DNA of 64,000 nucleotides. Origin: Limnohabitans sp. DM1 (GTDB taxonomy: Bacteria; Pseudomonadota; Gammaproteobacteria; Burkholderiales; Burkholderiaceae_C). Under the pieces are notes generated by a model, which was given only the letters and a program-made list of their open reading frames with translations, did not search any database and was not told the origin of the DNA. Positions 1-8,675 of the stretch are shown in pieces. The stretch spans positions 1,304 through 65,303 of the forward strand of contig NZ_CXOO01000055.1 of the NCBI RefSeq assembly GCF_001269385.1, written 5' to 3'. Position 1 is the stretch's first letter. Every line of letters starts with the position of its first letter. The position numbers and the translations under genes are program-made.

Positions 1-2400
1 GTTGTCACCTTGTGTGCCGCTGTCGCTGATGGCATTGAGGATGGCGCCGGGGGCTGCGGGCGCCACGGGAACTGGGGTGATGGGTGTGCATTGCAGGCCG
101 AAGGACCATGCGTTGTTGGTGTCGGCGCCGTCTTTGTTGAAGTTGCCTGCGGCGTCGGTGAATTTGTCGCTGGCCACGAACATCATGGCGCTCTTGGCGG
201 TGGGTGCGGGGGTGAAGGTGGCGGTGTAGACCTTGCCGCTGCCCACGAAGTTGGTCAGCGTGCCGCCCAGCAAGGTGATGTCGGCCAGGCTGAAGTCGGT
301 GCTGTCTTTGCTCAGCACGAAGGTGACGGTGGTGACTTCACCGACGCCGAGCGCGGTTTTGGGGGCGCTGATGGCGATGGTGGGAACGCTGGTGTCGGTG
401 GGCGTGCAGTTGAAGCCCAGCGAGACGGCGTTGTTCAGATCGGCGCCGTCTTTGTTGAAGTTGCCTGCGGCATCGCTGAATTGGCCGCTGCTGACGAGAA
501 CCATGGCCCCCATGGTGGTGGCAAAGGGGGTGAAGGTGGCGGTGTAGACCAGAGGGTTGGTGGGGTTGCGCACCAGGTTGCTCATGGTGCCGCCGATGAC
601 GGTGATGTCACTCAGGGCGAAGTCGTTGGTGGCTTCGGAGAAGGTGAAGGTGAGCGTGGTCGCTTCACCCGCTTCAAGCATGGTTTTGTCGCTGCTGATG
701 GACACGGTGGGGGCGGTGGTGTCGGCAGGTGGCGTGGGGGTGCCCGTACCTGATGGCTGCGCACTGCCGATGCTCAGCGAGACGGTGTTGTTGGATTCGG
801 CACCGTCCTGGTTGTTGTTGCCTGCGGCGTCGCGGAAGGTGTTGCTGCTGACCATGACAGTGCCACTGCTGGCCCCGCTGGTGGGGGTGAAGGTGGCGGT
901 GTAGCTGGTGCCAGAGCCCTGGAAGTTGCTCAGCGTGCCTCCGACCACGGTGACGTCGCCCACGGCAAAGTCTGTGCTGGGTTCGGACAGGCTGAAGCTG
1001 ATGGTGGCGGTTTCGCCTGTGGCCAGCGTGGTTTTGTTGCTGCTGATGGCCACGGTGGGGGCGATGGTGTCGGGGGTGGTTTCTGGCGGGCAGTTGGTTT
1101 TGAGGCTGACGGCGTTGTTCAGGTCTGCGCCGTCTTTGTTGAGGTTGCCTGCGGCGTCGGTGAAGGTGTTGCTGGACACCACGATCATGGCGCTGCTGGC
1201 ACCGGTGGTGGGGGTGAAGGTGGCGGTGTAGCGGGTGCCCGAGCCCTGGAAGTTGCTGAGCGAGCCACCGTTGACGCTGATGTCGCTCAGGGTGAAGTTG
1301 CTGCTGGCTTCAGACAGGGTGAAGGTGATGGTGGCCGTCTGGCCGACCAGCAGGTCAACTTTGTCGGTGCTGACGATGATGGTGGGCGGCGTGACGTCGA
1401 GGTTGATCGTGAAGTTGGCGGTGTTGTTGGCGTCTGCGCCATCGGCGTTCTGGTTGCCCGAGGCGTCGGTGAATTTGTTGCTGGCCACGGTGACGCTTCC
1501 GCTGATCACACCGCCTGTGGGGGCCTGCAAGCCGCCCAAGACGGTCACGTCAAAGGCTGTGAAGGTGGCGGTGTAGACCAGAGGGTTGGTGGCGCTTTGG
1601 GCAAAACCACTGAGCGTGCCGCCGGAGACGGTGACGTCGGCAGCAGTGAAGTTGCTGGAGAGTTCGCTCAGGGTGAAGGTGATGAGGGCGCTCTGCCCTC
1701 CTGCCAAGGTGGCTTTGTCGGCGGTGACGATGATGGTGGGCGGTGTGGTGTCGATCTTGCACTGGATGGCGATCGAGGCCATGTTGTTGAGCTCCATGCC
1801 GTCTTGGTTGAAGTTGCCTGCGGCGTCGGTGAAGCTTTCGCTGGCAATGAAGAGGGCCGCGCTCAGGGCGTTGGGGTTGGGCGTGAAGGTGGCGGTGTAG
1901 ACGAGCGGGTTGGTGGCGCTTTGCATCCAGCCGCTGAGCGTGCCGCCGATGACGGTGACGTCGCTTTGCGTGAAGTTGCTGCTGGCTTCAGACAGGGTGA
2001 AGGTGATGAGGTCGGTTTCACCAGGGCTCACGCGGGTTTTGGTGTTGCTGATCATCACGCTGGGGGCCGTGGTGTCTGCGGGGGCGTTGGTGTTGCACAG
2101 CAGGCCGACGCTGAACGATGCGGCGTTGTTGGCGTCTGCGCCGTCTTTGTTGAGCGTGCCTGTGGCGTTGCTGAAGGTGTCGCTGCCGACCATGACGAAG
2201 GCACTCGACACGTTGGCGCTGGGCGTGAAGGTGGCGGAGTAGCTGGTGCCCGAGCCGGTGAAGTTGCTGAGCGTGCCACCAATGGCCGTCACGTCAGAGG
2301 CTGTGAAGTTGGTGCTGGCTTGGGACAGGGTGAACGACAGGGTGGCGGTTTCGCCCATGGCCAGGTTGTTTTTGCTGGCGTTGATGGCGATGACGGGGTT
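1..2400 (-). repeat. Seven tandem Ig-like domain-coding repeats (~320-360 bp each)
   Basis: The YTATFTP-type strand, or its variants YSATFTP and YTATFTA, recurs near 2235, 1890, 1565, 1220, 890, 540 and 225. Between copies the DNA is diverged but clearly related. Linkers vary in length, and one near 730-770 is Pro/Thr-rich. Repeats of this kind change copy number by recombination, and short-read assembly may collapse them. Confidence 0.8.
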
Positions 2401-3597
2401 GGTGCTGGTGTTCATGGCTGTGGTTCCTGCTGATGTTGTTGTGTTGCTTGCGGTGTTGGTGACGGTGTTGCTGACGCTGGGGGTGTTGGTGGTGCCGGTG
2501 GGCATGGCGATGGGGGTGATGACGTTGGCGCTGCCGTTGGCCATGGCCACGGGGAGGCTGTCAACCATGATCTGATTGACAGCGCTGGAGTTCATTTCAG
2601 TGCCGATTTGCTGCACCAGCTGGGCGTTGGCGCCTTGGGTGGCCAGGGTTTCGGTCAATGTGGCGCCAATGTCCAGTTGCTTGACGAGCAGGCTGCGCAT
2701 TTGCGGCAGGCCCACGCTGCCCACGCCCGCCACAAAGACCGGGTCGGTGAGGACGGTGTCTATGACTTTGAGCAGGGCCGGGTCGTTGAGGACGGCAGTG
2801 GTGGTGACTTCGGCATAGAGCACGGGGTCCACCAGGGTGGGGGCGATGAGCGGCAGTTTGTTGCCGGTGATGGCGTTGTCCACGGCGCCTTGCAAGGCTG
2901 CTTGCATTTCTGCGCTTTGCACGAGGGCGCTGATGCCCATGGTGACTTGGGTGCTCAGTCCGGTGACGAGACCCGGATCGGTCAGGGTCAGGGCGGGGTC
3001 GGTCATCGCGGTGCCGGGGCTGTCTGTTGTGGAGGCCATGGGGGTCATCAAGCTCAGGTCGTTCATGCTGGTGAGCGGGTTTTCGCGCAGCATGGAGGGG
3101 TCAATGGGGACGGGGGTGTTGGGCAGCACAGGCCAGAGGGTCTCGGTGCCAAAGGTTTGCACCAGCGCGTTGTTGGGCGCAGCGTTTTGGAAGGCCAGCT
3201 GCAAAGCGGGGTCGCTGTGCTGCGCTTGCAAGGTGGCGCTGACGTGGTCGGCAAAACCCAGCCACTGCACCATGAGGGCGCTGGTTTTGTCCGCGCCCAG
3301 CTGCGCCAGGGCCTGCGCGGTGTCGGGATGGGCAAGGAGATCAGGCACGGCGGCGACCAGTTCGTTGGCGGCAACGTGGATCAGTTCCTGGACGGCTTTT
3401 TGTGGGTCGATGCCCCCTTGGGCGCCGAGCATGACGATGTGCGCCGTGAGCGATTGGCGGATCGCCTCGTCCACCTTCAGGCTTTGCCCGGTTTGGAGCA
3501 AGGTGTTGGCCGCTGTCAGGTCAGCCCCCGAAAGCGTGAGGGCTTGTGTTGTAAAAACACCTAAATTGAGCGTGTAACTGTCGCTGTTGATCGTCAT
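1..3597 (-). CDS. Large Ig-like repeat surface protein, C-terminus beyond the left edge
   Basis: The reading frame is open from an ATG at 3597 (AGGGA six bases upstream) to base 1, giving 1,199 residues with no stop. Residues 1-390 are Ala/Leu/Thr-rich, non-repetitive and look helical, with no clear signal peptide. From about residue 400 seven bacterial Ig-like domains of ~105-120 residues follow. Each carries the pattern GET.T.TF.LSE, DVTV.GGTLSNF, YTATFTP and FTDAAGN.N.DGAD.NN. Such proteins are usually very long secreted adhesins or RTX/type I secretion substrates, whose export signal is C-terminal and would lie outside the window. The surface or adhesin role is inferred; the repeat architecture is seen directly. 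Confidence 0.85.
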   Translation of the reverse strand, partial: MTINSDSYTLNLGVFTTQALTLSGADLTAANTLLQTGQSLKVDEAIRQSLTAHIVMLGAQGGIDPQKAVQELIHVAANELVAAVPDLLAHPDTAQALAQLGADKTSALMVQWLGFADHVSATLQAQHSDPALQLAFQNAAPNNALVQTFGTETLWPVLPNTPVPIDPSMLRENPLTSMNDLSLMTPMASTTDSPGTAMTDPALTLTDPGLVTGLSTQVTMGISALVQSAEMQAALQGAVDNAITGNKLPLIAPTLVDPVLYAEVTTTAVLNDPALLKVIDTVLTDPVFVAGVGSVGLPQMRSLLVKQLDIGATLTETLATQGANAQLVQQIGTEMNSSAVNQIMVDSLPVAMANGSANVITPIAMPTGTTNTPSVSNTVTNTASNTTTSAGTTAMNTSTNPVIAINASKNNLAMGETATLSFTLSQASTNFTASDVTAIGGTLSNFTGSGTSYSATFTPSANVSSAFVMVGSDTFSNATGTLNKDGADANNAASFSVGLLCNTNAPADTTAPSVMISNTKTRVSPGETDLITFTLSEASSNFTQSDVTVIGGTLSGWMQSATNPLVYTATFTPNPNALSAALFIASESFTDAAGNFNQDGMELNNMASIAIQCKIDTTPPTIIVTADKATLAGGQSALITFTLSELSSNFTAADVTVSGGTLSGFAQSATNPLVYTATFTAFDVTVLGGLQAPTGGVISGSVTVASNKFTDASGNQNADGADANNTANFTINLDVTPPTIIVSTDKVDLLVGQTATITFTLSEASSNFTLSDISVNGGSLSNFQGSGTRYTATFTPTTGASSAMIVVSSNTFTDAAGNLNKDGADLNNAVSLKTNCPPETTPDTIAPTVAISSNKTTLATGETATISFSLSEPSTDFAVGDVTVVGGTLSNFQGSGTSYTATFTPTSGASSGTVMVSSNTFRDAAGNNNQDGAESNNTVSLSIGSAQPSGTGTPTPPADTTAPTVSISSDKTMLEAGEATTLTFTFSEATNDFALSDITVIGGTMSNLVRNPTNPLVYTATFTPFATTMGAMVLVSSGQFSDAAGNFNKDGADLNNAVSLGFNCTPTDTSVPTIAISAPKTALGVGEVTTVTFVLSKDSTDFSLADITLLGGTLTNFVGSGKVYTATFTPAPTAKSAMMFVASDKFTDAAGNFNKDGADTNNAWSFGLQCTPITPVPVAPAAPGAILNAISDSGTQGDN

Positions 3598-4150
3598 GGC
3601 CGTCCCTGTGTGGCGCGCATCGGGTGGTTTTTTGGCGTGGCTGTCATCGCTGAGTCAGCCCGCAGTTCCAGCACTGCGCCCTGTCTTGGTGCATGGCCAC
3701 ACATGGACCGCCAACGGACGCACAAAAGCACCCCACGCCCCTCTAAAGAAGGCCGTGCGGTGCCCCGCTGGTGAAGACGTCTGAAATTCATTTTTGACCC
3801 ATGATTTCAGCGTTTCTAAACTCAAAAAACGACATATTTCCCAATGCTAAATCTATAATTTTTTTGATGGATTTATTAATTCAAACTCCAAGATATCGTC
3901 AAAAATGACATAAACAAACCCCCAATTGGGGTAAGCCACATGATGTATTTGATGAATTTTTTGGCGAAATTTGTCTTTAATGACAAATTGAATGCGTACC
4001 AAGATCACGCGCAGGCCGGCGGCTTCAGCCCCGATGTGCCCTGGTGGCACACTTGGGGCGTGGGGGCGCTTTGCGCGCTCCGTTGTTGGTAACAAGCGGC
4101 GAACGCGCTGCCTTGCACCGCTGGGTGCACGAGCTCTGGACCTTTTGAGA
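3598..4150. other. Divergent intergenic region, AT-rich core
   Basis: This 553-bp stretch separates the divergently read Ig-repeat gene and the SelD-fusion gene. Bases ~3790-3990 are clearly AT-rich compared with both neighbours. A perfect inverted repeat, TTTGTC-N6-GACAAA, lies at 3970-3987 and could be an operator. An open frame continues 159 bp upstream of the chosen selD start, but its residues do not resemble the family. An 80-codon minus-strand frame at 3853-4095 has no coding support. No RNA gene was recognised. Confidence 0.5.
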
Positions 4151-6514
4151 ATGCAAGCCTCTCCTCAACCCGTGCTGCGCGACCTGGTGCTGGTCGGTGG
4201 CGGCCACAGCCATGTGGGCGTGCTGCGCATGTTCGCCATGCGGCCCGAACCGGGCGTGCGCATCACGGTGATCTGCACCGACATCGACACGCCTTATTCG
4301 GGCATGCTGCCCGGCTACATTGCGGGCCACTACAGCTTTGACGAGGTGCACATTGACCTGGGGCGCCTGTGCGCTTTTGCCGGGGCGCGTCTTTATCACG
4401 ATGCGGTCGTTGGCCTGGATCGTGCAAACCAAACGGTCATTTGCAAAAACCGCCCGCCTGTGGCTTATGACGTGTTGTCGATCAACATTGGATCGACCCC
4501 GCAGGTGCAACAGGTGCTGGGTGCGCAGGCGCTGGCGGTGCCGGTCAAGCCGATTGCGCAGTTCAACCAGCGTTGGCTGGCCCTGCTGGACAAAGCCCGC
4601 CAGTGGCCGGCCCACCGGGGGCGCATGACGATTGCGGTGGTCGGTGGCGGCGCCGGGGGGGTGGAGCTGGTGCTGTCGATGCAGCACCGTTTGCGCCATG
4701 AGATGAAGGCGCTGGGCCGCAGCCCCGAAGACCTGAAGTTTGTGCTGGTGACTTCGGGCGAGACGATCTTGCCCACGCACAACGCAGGCGTGCGCCAGCG
4801 CTTTGCCAAGGTGCTGCAGGCGCGCAAGGTGGAGGTGCACACGCAGGCCGAGGTGGTGCAGGTCTTGCCCGGTTGCTTGCTCACGCGTGATGGCCGCACT
4901 ATGGATGCCGATGAAACCATGTGGGTCACGCAAGCCGGTGGCCCGGCCTGGCTGAACAGCACCGGCTTGGCGCTGGACGACAAAGGCTTCATTGTGGTGA
5001 ACCCCCAGTTGCAATGTCTGAACGACCCGCTGGTGTTTGCAGCCGGTGACATCGCTTCGTTTGTGGAGCGTCCTCTTGAAAAAGCGGGGGTGTTTGCCGT
5101 GCGCATGGCCAAACCGCTGGCCGAGAATTTGCGACGCAGTTTGCGCGGTCAACGGTTGCTGGCCTACAAGCCGCAACGCCATTGGCTGGCCTTGATCTCG
5201 ACCGGCAACCGCTTTGCCGTGGCCTCACGCGGACCGCTGGGCTTTGCCGGGGCCTGGGTCTGGCGTTGGAAGGACCGGATTGACCGCACGTTCATGCGCC
5301 GCTTCACAGAGTTGCCCGTGATGCCCAGCGCAGACATGAGGCCAGCCGCAGCCCATTGGCGCGATGCCGTGCGGGCCATGGGCCAAGCGCTCAAGGCGAT
5401 GACGGGCCAAGGCCAAGCGCCCAGCACGCGCCTGCGCTTGACGTCTGAAGAGTCGCTGCAAGCCATATCGGCCATCGCCATGCGCTGCGGTGGTTGCGGT
5501 GCCAAAGTCGGCGCCAGCGTTTTGTCACGCGCTTTGGGCGGCTTGAAGCCGGTGGAACGGCCCGATGTGTTGATCGGCCTGCATTCGCCGGATGACGCGG
5601 CTGTGGTGCGCGTGCCGCCCGGCATGGCCGTGGTGCAGACGGTGGATTTTTTTCGGGCCTTCATCGACGACCCGTATGTGTTCGGCCAAGTTGCGGCCAA
5701 CCACGCGCTGGGCGATATTTTTGCCATGGGCGGCGAGCCCCAAACCGCCACCCCCGTGGTGACCGTGCCGCCGGGCCTGGAGCGCAAGGTGGAAGACCTG
5801 CTGACGCAGATGATGGCTGGCGCCATCGAAGTGCTGAACGCCGCAGGCTGCGCCCTGGTGGGCGGGCACACGGGCGAAGGCGCTGAGCTGGCTTTGGGCT
5901 TTGCCATCAACGGCCTGATCGACGAGAAGATGGACGGCGTGATGCGCAAGGGCGGCATGCAGCCGGGCGATGTGCTGCTGCTGACCAAGCCGATCGGCAC
6001 CGGCACCTTGTTTGCCGCGCACGCCCGCCATGCCGCCAAGGGCCGCTGGATCGATGCGGCGCTGCAATCCATGGTGCAGTCCAACCAATTGGGCGCTGAA
6101 ATTTTGCGCACACACGGGGCCACCGCCTGCACCGACCTGACCGGCTTTGGCCTGCTGGGCCACCTGGTAGAGATGACGCGGCCGTCCGGCGTGGATGCCC
6201 AGCTGCAACTGAGCGCCCTGCCCCTGCTCGACGGCGCGGTGGACTGCGTGAAAGCAGGCATCGTCAGCTCCTTGCAACCGGCCAACGTGCGCCTGCGCCG
6301 CGCCCTGCGCAACGCCGATGAGTTTGTGGGCGATCCGCGCTATCCACTGCTGTTTGACCCGCAAACTGCGGGCGGCCTGCTGGCCAGCGTGCCTGCCGCA
6401 CAGGCCGACGCTTGCGTGGCCGCGCTACAGGCAGCCGGTTATGCACACACCGCCATCATTGGCCGCATCACCGCGCAAGGCGAAGCTTTGGAGCCGGTGC
6501 TGCTGAAAACCTGA
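4151..6514 (+). CDS. selD: Flavoprotein-SelD fusion (selenide, water dikinase)
   Basis: The 787-residue protein has two parts. Residues ~7-400 form an NDH-2-like FAD/NAD(P) oxidoreductase, with GGGHSHV at the FAD site, a second dinucleotide fold GGGAGGVE and a C-terminal FAD motif FAAGDIA. Residues ~440-787 are SelD, which makes selenophosphate from selenide and ATP. The catalytic pair is visible as C449-G-A-K452, followed by SPDDAAVV, ANHALGDIFAMGG, GGHTGEGAE, DLTGFGLLGHL and DPQTAGGLL. The ATG at 4151 was chosen because MQASPQPVLRDLVLVGGG begins the flavin fold. The fusion may couple selenium reduction or delivery to selenophosphate synthesis, which is inference. The active site uses Cys, not selenocysteine. 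No selA or selB is in view. Confidence 0.9.
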   Translation: MQASPQPVLRDLVLVGGGHSHVGVLRMFAMRPEPGVRITVICTDIDTPYSGMLPGYIAGHYSFDEVHIDLGRLCAFAGARLYHDAVVGLDRANQTVICKNRPPVAYDVLSINIGSTPQVQQVLGAQALAVPVKPIAQFNQRWLALLDKARQWPAHRGRMTIAVVGGGAGGVELVLSMQHRLRHEMKALGRSPEDLKFVLVTSGETILPTHNAGVRQRFAKVLQARKVEVHTQAEVVQVLPGCLLTRDGRTMDADETMWVTQAGGPAWLNSTGLALDDKGFIVVNPQLQCLNDPLVFAAGDIASFVERPLEKAGVFAVRMAKPLAENLRRSLRGQRLLAYKPQRHWLALISTGNRFAVASRGPLGFAGAWVWRWKDRIDRTFMRRFTELPVMPSADMRPAAAHWRDAVRAMGQALKAMTGQGQAPSTRLRLTSEESLQAISAIAMRCGGCGAKVGASVLSRALGGLKPVERPDVLIGLHSPDDAAVVRVPPGMAVVQTVDFFRAFIDDPYVFGQVAANHALGDIFAMGGEPQTATPVVTVPPGLERKVEDLLTQMMAGAIEVLNAAGCALVGGHTGEGAELALGFAINGLIDEKMDGVMRKGGMQPGDVLLLTKPIGTGTLFAAHARHAAKGRWIDAALQSMVQSNQLGAEILRTHGATACTDLTGFGLLGHLVEMTRPSGVDAQLQLSALPLLDGAVDCVKAGIVSSLQPANVRLRRALRNADEFVGDPRYPLLFDPQTAGGLLASVPAAQADACVAALQAAGYAHTAIIGRITAQGEALEPVLLKT

Positions 6515-6528
6515 AAGCCTGAAACGAC

Positions 6529-7197
6529 ATGAGCCACGAACACATCACCCTCAATGCCGACCTGACCCAGCGCTGCATCGTGCACAGCCCCGCCCTCGAT
6601 TGGGTGGATTCACCCGCCTTGGGCGTGTCGCGCCGCATGCTCGAGCGCGACGGCGGCGAGGTGGCGCGGGCCACGTCCATCGTGCGTTATGCGCCCGGCT
6701 CGGCTTTTGCCAGCCACACACACGGCGGGGGCGAAGAAATTTTGGTGCTCGAAGGCACGCTGCACGACGAGCACGGTGTTTACGGCCCCGGCACTTACAT
6801 CAAAAACCCGGTGGGCACCTCGCACGCGCCGTCATCACCCGAGGGCTGCACTTTGTTTGTGAAGCTGCGCCATCTGGACGCACGCGACGACGAGCGTGTG
6901 GTGGTGGACTCGCGCGGCAGCGAGTGGCGACAAGGCCTGGTGGAGGGCTTGAAGGTCTTGCCGCTGAACACCTTCGAGACCCAAAACACCGCCCTGGTGC
7001 GCTGGGCGCCGCAGACATTTTTCAACCCGCACCGGCATTGGGGCGGGGAGGAAATTTTTGTGGTCGAAGGCGTGTTCTCAGACGAGCATGGTGACTACCC
7101 CGCAGGCAGTTGGTTGCGCAGCCCGCACATGAGCCAGCACCAGCCCTTCAGCCACGAGGGCTGCTTGATTTTGGTGAAGACGGGGCATTTGGTGTGA
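6529..7197 (+). CDS. Tandem-cupin protein, ChrR-like
   Basis: The product is 222 residues with two cupin barrels. The first has HTHGGGEEILVLEG (~60-75) and the second HRHWGGEEIFVVEG (~168-182). Both keep the His-x-His and Glu metal ligands typical of ChrR-type cupins that bind zinc or another metal. There is no N-terminal anti-sigma (ZAD) domain, so it is not a complete ChrR. It starts 14 bp after selD, probably in the same transcript, and its stop overlaps the next start. Likely a metal-bound sensor or small-molecule enzyme; the substrate is unknown. Confidence 0.8.
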   Translation: MSHEHITLNADLTQRCIVHSPALDWVDSPALGVSRRMLERDGGEVARATSIVRYAPGSAFASHTHGGGEEILVLEGTLHDEHGVYGPGTYIKNPVGTSHAPSSPEGCTLFVKLRHLDARDDERVVVDSRGSEWRQGLVEGLKVLPLNTFETQNTALVRWAPQTFFNPHRHWGGEEIFVVEGVFSDEHGDYPAGSWLRSPHMSQHQPFSHEGCLILVKTGHLV

Positions 7198-7832
7198 TCA
7201 CGCAGACAACGACAACACAGGCGGCGTTGCCGCTGCTGTACACCTACCGGCGTTGCCCCTACGCCATGCGTGCGCGCATGGCCTTGCTGCAAGCACAGGT
7301 GCGCTTTGAGGCCTGTGAAATCGTGCTGCGCGACAAGCCCGCCGCGATGCTGGCCGTCTCGCCCAAGGGCACGGTGCCGGTGTTGGTGCTGACGGGCGGC
7401 CTTGTGCTGGAGCAAAGCTGGGACATTGTGCGTTGGGCCTTTGAACACACGGGCGATGTCGGTGCTTGGTGGGCACGCGCGCAAACCCCGATCAATCTGA
7501 CCTTGCAAGCCGCTTGTGACGGGCCCTTCAAACACCACCTGGACCGCACCAAATACCCCGAGCGTTTTACGGATGCGCAAGGCCGAGACTGGCACAGAGA
7601 ACAAGCCCTGCAGACCTTGCTCTTGCCCTTGGATGAGCAGCTGCGAACAGCACCCCAGCTGGGCGGTAACGAGCCGTGCGCCGCCGACATCGGCATCTTT
7701 CCCTTCGTGCGCCAGTTCGCCGCCACCGATGCCGCATGGTGGGCCGCACAAGCCCTGCCCGCAGTGCAGGCATGGCTAGCCCGGTGGTTGATCAGCCCCT
7801 TGTTTGAAGCAGCCATGCGCAAACCCCTTTGA
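7194..7832 (+). CDS. Glutathione S-transferase-like protein
   Basis: The 212-residue product begins at a GTG that overlaps the cupin stop (GTGA). The N-terminal thioredoxin-like half carries YRRCPYAMRARMAL, the CPYA form of the GST/glutaredoxin active site, and SPKGTVPVL with the conserved cis-Pro. The second half is all-helical like GST C-terminal domains. Glutathione conjugation or peroxidase activity is inferred from family. The longer frame from 7110 was rejected because its extra residues lie inside the cupin gene and do not fit the fold. Convergent with the next gene, 79 bp away. Confidence 0.8.
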   Translation: MITQTTTTQAALPLLYTYRRCPYAMRARMALLQAQVRFEACEIVLRDKPAAMLAVSPKGTVPVLVLTGGLVLEQSWDIVRWAFEHTGDVGAWWARAQTPINLTLQAACDGPFKHHLDRTKYPERFTDAQGRDWHREQALQTLLLPLDEQLRTAPQLGGNEPCAADIGIFPFVRQFAATDAAWWAAQALPAVQAWLARWLISPLFEAAMRKPL

Positions 7833-7911
7833 AAAGCCGCCAACCTGCAAATACCCATTCACGGTCGGCCGACTGCAGCAGAGCCGACTTGGCGGGCAGA
7901 CATTTTGGTCT

Positions 7912-8673
7912 TCAGTGCCATTGCAGTTGAGCAACCCAGCCGCTGCTGTGGGCTTGCGTGTTGTCGCTGTCTGCGCCAATCACCACCGCGCTCACTGGGG
8001 GCACAGCGGCTTTGGCACTGCCTGCAGGCAGTTCATCGCCAAAAAGCATGAGGAAGTCTTGCGCCACATCGCGTGATTCGCTGAGCCACTGCTGAAGCGG
8101 TGCGCTGGGGCCTTGCAGCACCACGTATCGCACGCGTCGGCTGTAGGGGTTGGCGGCTTTGGTGCCGCTGGCTTGCAACGGGTCCCAGAGGTAACACACG
8201 GTGGCGGCGGGCAGGTTCTCGCCGCTCACCGAGCGCGCCACGCGCAGCAGCGTGCGTTCGCCAAAGGGCACTCGATCGAGCGCGTGGTCAAACATCACGC
8301 AGACTTTGAGCGCCGCGTCATCGCCGTCCTTGCGCCGCAAGTCGGCCGGTCGCAGGCCACCGCTCAAGGCCTGGTCCAAACGCCAGCGCCACTGCAGCGT
8401 GCGCGCTGTGCCGCGCCAGTCGTGGGCCCAGGTGCCATAGGACTTGTCGGTCTGTATCTGCACACCGGCCACGCCATCGATCTGCCCCAATTCAAAACGG
8501 GTGGTCGCGATCTGGGGTTTGTTGGGCAAGCCCACAAAGCGCCAGCCTTGCGCCTGCGCACTGTGCTGGCTGGTCAAGGGCCACAACGGCCCTGACAAGG
8601 GCAGTGGCGATGTGGCGTGTGCGCTCAAGGCCAAGAGCCCTGCAGCGGCGAGTGCGGTGAGGTGCCGTGCCAT
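7912..8673 (-). CDS. DUF3047 secreted protein
   Basis: This 253-residue protein has a signal peptide (residues 1-20, ending SAHAT). The mature part carries DUF3047-family features: a Trp-rich stretch TWAHDWRGTARTLQWRWRLDQ, then KDGDDAALKVCVMFD and a Tyr/Arg-rich C-terminal half. The function of the family is unknown. The ATG at 8673 lies 2 bp after the stop of the upstream fusion gene, so the two are probably co-transcribed. The frame stays open far upstream, but that part is antisense-frame overlap with the neighbour. Confidence 0.8.
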   Translation of the reverse strand: MARHLTALAAAGLLALSAHATSPLPLSGPLWPLTSQHSAQAQGWRFVGLPNKPQIATTRFELGQIDGVAGVQIQTDKSYGTWAHDWRGTARTLQWRWRLDQALSGGLRPADLRRKDGDDAALKVCVMFDHALDRVPFGERTLLRVARSVSGENLPAATVCYLWDPLQASGTKAANPYSRRVRYVVLQGPSAPLQQWLSESRDVAQDFLMLFGDELPAGSAKAAVPPVSAVVIGADSDNTQAHSSGWVAQLQWH

Positions 8674-8675
8674 GC

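Noticed and set aside
10..2433. Long plus-strand frames rich in Gly/Val/Ala across the first 2.4 kb
   Set aside because: They are antisense to the Ig-like repeat gene; the minus-strand frame gives a regular domain pattern and a good start.
3853..4095. 80-codon minus-strand frame in the divergent gap
   Set aside because: Mixed composition, no ribosome site, no recognisable family, and it spans an AT-rich promoter region and the start of the selD frame.
4025..5182. 385-codon minus-strand frame opposite selD, His/Gln-rich
   Set aside because: Shadow of the high-GC selD gene; residue bias is that of an antisense frame.
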